Shown here in pieces: positions 15,294-17,642 of a stretch of DNA of 17,642 nucleotides. This DNA comes from an uncultured Leptolyngbya sp. Lineage in GTDB: Bacteria > Cyanobacteriota > Cyanobacteriia > Phormidesmidales > Phormidesmidaceae. Numbering within the stretch: position 1 is the stretch's first letter; each line of letters opens with the position of its first letter. Location: positions 1 to 17,642 of the forward strand of contig CALBPH010000489.1 of assembly GCA_937899365.1 (NCBI GenBank), given 5' to 3'. Made by a program: the position numbers and the translations under genes. The notes below the pieces were generated by a model. The model had not been told where the DNA came from. It made no database searches and saw only the letters and a list, made by a program, of their open reading frames with translations.

Positions 15294-17360
15294 CTATGTC
15301 GCTGCTTCGTAGGTTGGGTTAGCTAAAAACACTTCCATTTTTTCATGGGAAATAGGCATCCCAAAATATCCCCCTTGCAAAATATCTACGCCACAGTTTT
15401 GAGCTTGTTTAAGGTGTTCTAAGGACTCAATACCTTCAGCACTTACCTTAAATCCAAGTGAGTGACAAAGTTGAACCGTCCCTTCTAACAAACGTCTACC
15501 TTTGTCTCTTGTATTGTAGGGAATAACCACAATCTCCTGGGCTAGTTTAACTTCGTGGACGGCTAAATTAACCAATGTTTCTAAGGCCGCATAGCCCGTA
15601 CCAAAGTGGTCAATAGCCACATAATGTCCAGCAGCACTTAATCGCTGAACAGCCTGTTGAATAGCACTCACAGCCATTGCATACGAATTTTCAGTGATTT
15701 CAATGGTAAACATAATGTGATGCTTTTGAGCCTCTTGAATCAGAGTTTGAACCACTTTCGGATCACATAAAAAATCTCTGTCAAGATTGAGGGATATGGG
15801 GGGAACCTGAAACCCCAGACTGCGCCAATGGAGAATATGGTCAAAAACAAGATCAATCATCCGTCTGTCAATGAACTTAGATAACCCTTGCCGGTAAAGT
15901 ACGGGCAAAAATGCTGGCTCATAAACATGACCTTGACGGTTCTGTAAACGTAGCATTGCCTCAAACCCTGAAACTTCCAGGGTCTGAGCATCAACCTTGG
16001 GCTGATAGTACACCTGTAGTCGACTATTTTTAAGTTGAGCTGTGACCTGCTGTGTTCGAGTTAGCTTACGCAGCGTTGCAGTCTGTTGGAGAGTAAACAG
16101 TTGCTCTTGTTTGTTATTAAGGATGCGGTCTAAATAACCATAGTTTTCATCTGAGAACAGTTTTTTTAGCGCCGACGGTGCTTGACGTTGACGACTGGCT
16201 AAGATTAGGAAAGGCCAGTAAATACAACCATCCATGCAAATACAAAAAATCTGTGTGAGGATTGCCCAAGGAGCGCCTCCACTAACAAGATAGGCACTGT
16301 ATATAGGAGGCGTCATCCAACTAACGGCAACGTGGTCAATGGAAAAAAGCCCCTGCTGTACCATGAATGAAGTGATCGCCATGTTGGCAAGGGGCGCTAG
16401 GCAAAATGGGAGAATGAAAACTGGATTGAGGGCTATCGGCAGTCCAAACAACAAAACTTCATTAACGTTGAAGAGTGTGAAGAAGGTGCTGATTTGCCCA
16501 ATTTCATGGAACGGATGCAAGCGCTTATTTTTGAGAATAAGAAAGGGAATCACAAAGGTGGAACCAGAACCACCAAAATTCATAAAAACATTGTGCAAAT
16601 TAACAATATGCAAGTTTTCCAGCATTACCCCGTTAGGTGACCTTAGCATCGGGAACCCATACACGCTAGCAAGTAGACCATCTGAAAATTTCTCGCCATG
16701 CATGCCAACTAACCAAGCCCCGAGGGCAATCACCTTGTAAAGAATAAGTTCTTGAAGGTCGCTCAATGATGAAAAATCAGGTAATAGCTTGCTTAAAATT
16801 GGGGCTGCTTGAGGGGTAATTGTTGTTGTTAAGAATGTGCCCAGCAACTCAAAGCAGAGAATGGTTAATATAGCTGGAAATAGCAGATTTAAGTTTTTTG
16901 CCAGAAGCGGACTAATGGACTCAGTTCGAAAAGGTTTTAGCTTAGGTATACCAGTCAAATATTGGAGGAGTTTAATCGCACTCCAAGTAAAAATTATGCT
17001 GGTAAAAATTGAACCATTGTCAGCACCGAATATACTGTCATCGGTCACACGAAGAAAACCTGAACCACGAAAGAAACACACCATCGCAATTAAGCTGGTG
17101 CTAAGAGGTTCTAGATTTTTGGCTTTAGCAAGTAAATTACTAAAGGCTAAGTTGAAAAAAAGTGGTAGTAAGAAGGAATATAAAAAATCTAGCTCATGAC
17201 CGTTGAGAATGTCTGTATATCCAACAGTCACATCTTGGAACAAGTGACTGAACTCAAAGAGCATGATGATGACATTGATCGCCAATGCAACTGGCAGAAG
17301 GGAAAGAAAAGCCTCCCAGATAGCGTAAAAATCTTCTGCGATCGCTATATTTTTGAACAT
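15294..17360 (-). CDS. Fusion of PTS EIIC-type membrane domain with an EAL domain
   Basis: The 688-residue product has two modules. Residues 1 to ~410 match the lactose/cellobiose-type EIIC permease of the PTS: about ten membrane helices, VGMHGEKF (the GxHG motif), and FNVNEVLLFGLPIALNPVF, which holds the sugar-binding Glu. Residues ~440-680 are an EAL domain, the c-di-GMP phosphodiesterase fold. E467 of the signature (GFEAML, EAM for EAL), N of SLNLD, E of EITEN, K605, E642 of AEGIE and Q of DILQGGYFG are kept. The usual DDFGTG is DHFGTG (D584-H585), and the Asp of K-x-D is Ala607. Activity may thus be reduced, leaving c-di-GMP binding or sensing. No EIIA/EIIB domain is present, so the permease part may act as a sugar sensor. 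The ATG at 17360 has no clear Shine-Dalgarno site. A HIP1 site lies at 17338. Confidence 0.88.
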   Translation of the reverse strand: MFKNIAIAEDFYAIWEAFLSLLPVALAINVIIMLFEFSHLFQDVTVGYTDILNGHELDFLYSFLLPLFFNLAFSNLLAKAKNLEPLSTSLIAMVCFFRGSGFLRVTDDSIFGADNGSIFTSIIFTWSAIKLLQYLTGIPKLKPFRTESISPLLAKNLNLLFPAILTILCFELLGTFLTTTITPQAAPILSKLLPDFSSLSDLQELILYKVIALGAWLVGMHGEKFSDGLLASVYGFPMLRSPNGVMLENLHIVNLHNVFMNFGGSGSTFVIPFLILKNKRLHPFHEIGQISTFFTLFNVNEVLLFGLPIALNPVFILPFCLAPLANMAITSFMVQQGLFSIDHVAVSWMTPPIYSAYLVSGGAPWAILTQIFCICMDGCIYWPFLILASRQRQAPSALKKLFSDENYGYLDRILNNKQEQLFTLQQTATLRKLTRTQQVTAQLKNSRLQVYYQPKVDAQTLEVSGFEAMLRLQNRQGHVYEPAFLPVLYRQGLSKFIDRRMIDLVFDHILHWRSLGFQVPPISLNLDRDFLCDPKVVQTLIQEAQKHHIMFTIEITENSYAMAVSAIQQAVQRLSAAGHYVAIDHFGTGYAALETLVNLAVHEVKLAQEIVVIPYNTRDKGRRLLEGTVQLCHSLGFKVSAEGIESLEHLKQAQNCGVDILQGGYFGMPISHEKMEVFLANPTYEAAT

Positions 17361-17642
17361 CTATACATTGGTTTGAGATAAGCCATGGGTGAATTGAGCG
17401 ACCGTTATCAAATTTAGTCAAAATCCAGCTCTAGATATTATAATAGTCCTAATAAACCTACTTTTCTTTTCTGCCAAATCTGTCTGTCTGCCTGTTGCAA
17501 AAAATTAAAGTGAGCCTCATAATTTGGACAAACCTAAAGAGTAGCGGGTTGATCTAGATTTGTGACAACACGGCGTTCAGGCGGCTACCAAAATTTGCTG
17601 TTTGCCATTTTTCTGTGTCTGTAGATGGAAATATATTATCTA
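17361..17642. other. Upstream region of the EIIC-EAL gene to the window edge
   Basis: These 282 bases show no coding frame or RNA gene that I recognise. They should contain the promoter of the leftward EIIC-EAL gene, whose candidate -10 is listed separately. Confidence 0.5.
17437..17442 (-). promoter_or_regulatory. Candidate -10 element for the EIIC-EAL gene
   Basis: The minus strand reads TATAAT here, a perfect -10 consensus, 76 bases upstream of the ATG. The expected -35 position (about 17460-17465) reads AAAAGT, unlike TTGACA. A promoter with a weak -35 or an activator is possible; the surrounding AT-richness also makes chance likely. Confidence 0.3.

Noticed and set aside
16339..17381. 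Plus-strand frames opposite the EIIC-EAL gene
   Set aside because: They are antisense to conserved EIIC motifs and Lys/Ser-rich as expected of the reverse complement of membrane-helix codons.
1..17642. tRNA or rRNA genes, CRISPR arrays, or complete insertion sequences
   Set aside because: I saw no GTTCRANNC arm with a matching acceptor stem in any gap, no regularly spaced repeat array, and no transposase with flanking inverted repeats.

Overview
The window looks like chromosomal DNA from a cyanobacterium. It carries at least five copies of the HIP1 octamer GCGATCGC (starting at 82, 5222, 6892, 11246 and 17338), HIP1 being typical of many cyanobacteria. The protein families also fit: a large pentapeptide-repeat protein, a vMAP-type ATPase, and the rplI-dnaB pair. 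I cannot name the species from sequence alone.

Layout. Positions 1-9360 are mostly ordinary and densely coding: the end of a GT-B glycosyltransferase; a convergent pentapeptide-repeat protein; YjbQ (UPF0047); Era; then rplI and dnaB on the minus strand. A secreted protein of unknown function follows. Next come a membrane histidine kinase and a NarL/LuxR response regulator, convergent and overlapping at their 3' ends, and then glyoxalase II (gloB). Positions 9360-11060 are sparsely coding. They hold a broken zinc-ribbon ORF, a rhomboid-protease remnant and several doubtful small ORFs. Positions 11060-15194 hold a plus-strand cassette of two P-loop NTPases. The first gene has a vMAP-like helical N-terminus and an ATPase module. 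The second is a roughly 1000-codon frame, with a multi-helix membrane domain followed by a STAND/Orc-like ATPase, cut by a single in-frame TAA at 13647. The last gene, on the minus strand, fuses a PTS EIIC-type membrane domain to an EAL domain with two altered active-site positions.

How the parts relate. rplI/dnaB, era and gloB are housekeeping genes for ribosome, replication, ribosome assembly and methylglyoxal detoxification. The kinase and regulator could form a signalling pair, but their arrangement and domain classes make this uncertain. The ATPase pair beside decayed gene fragments looks like an accessory island. vMAP-STAND-type proteins are known from predicted biological-conflict (immunity or cell-death) systems, so this cassette is the best candidate for an undescribed system; its function here is inference. 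Other unexplained structure includes an 18+18 bp perfect inverted repeat between divergent genes at 5667-5704, and a strong terminator placed directly before the histidine kinase start.
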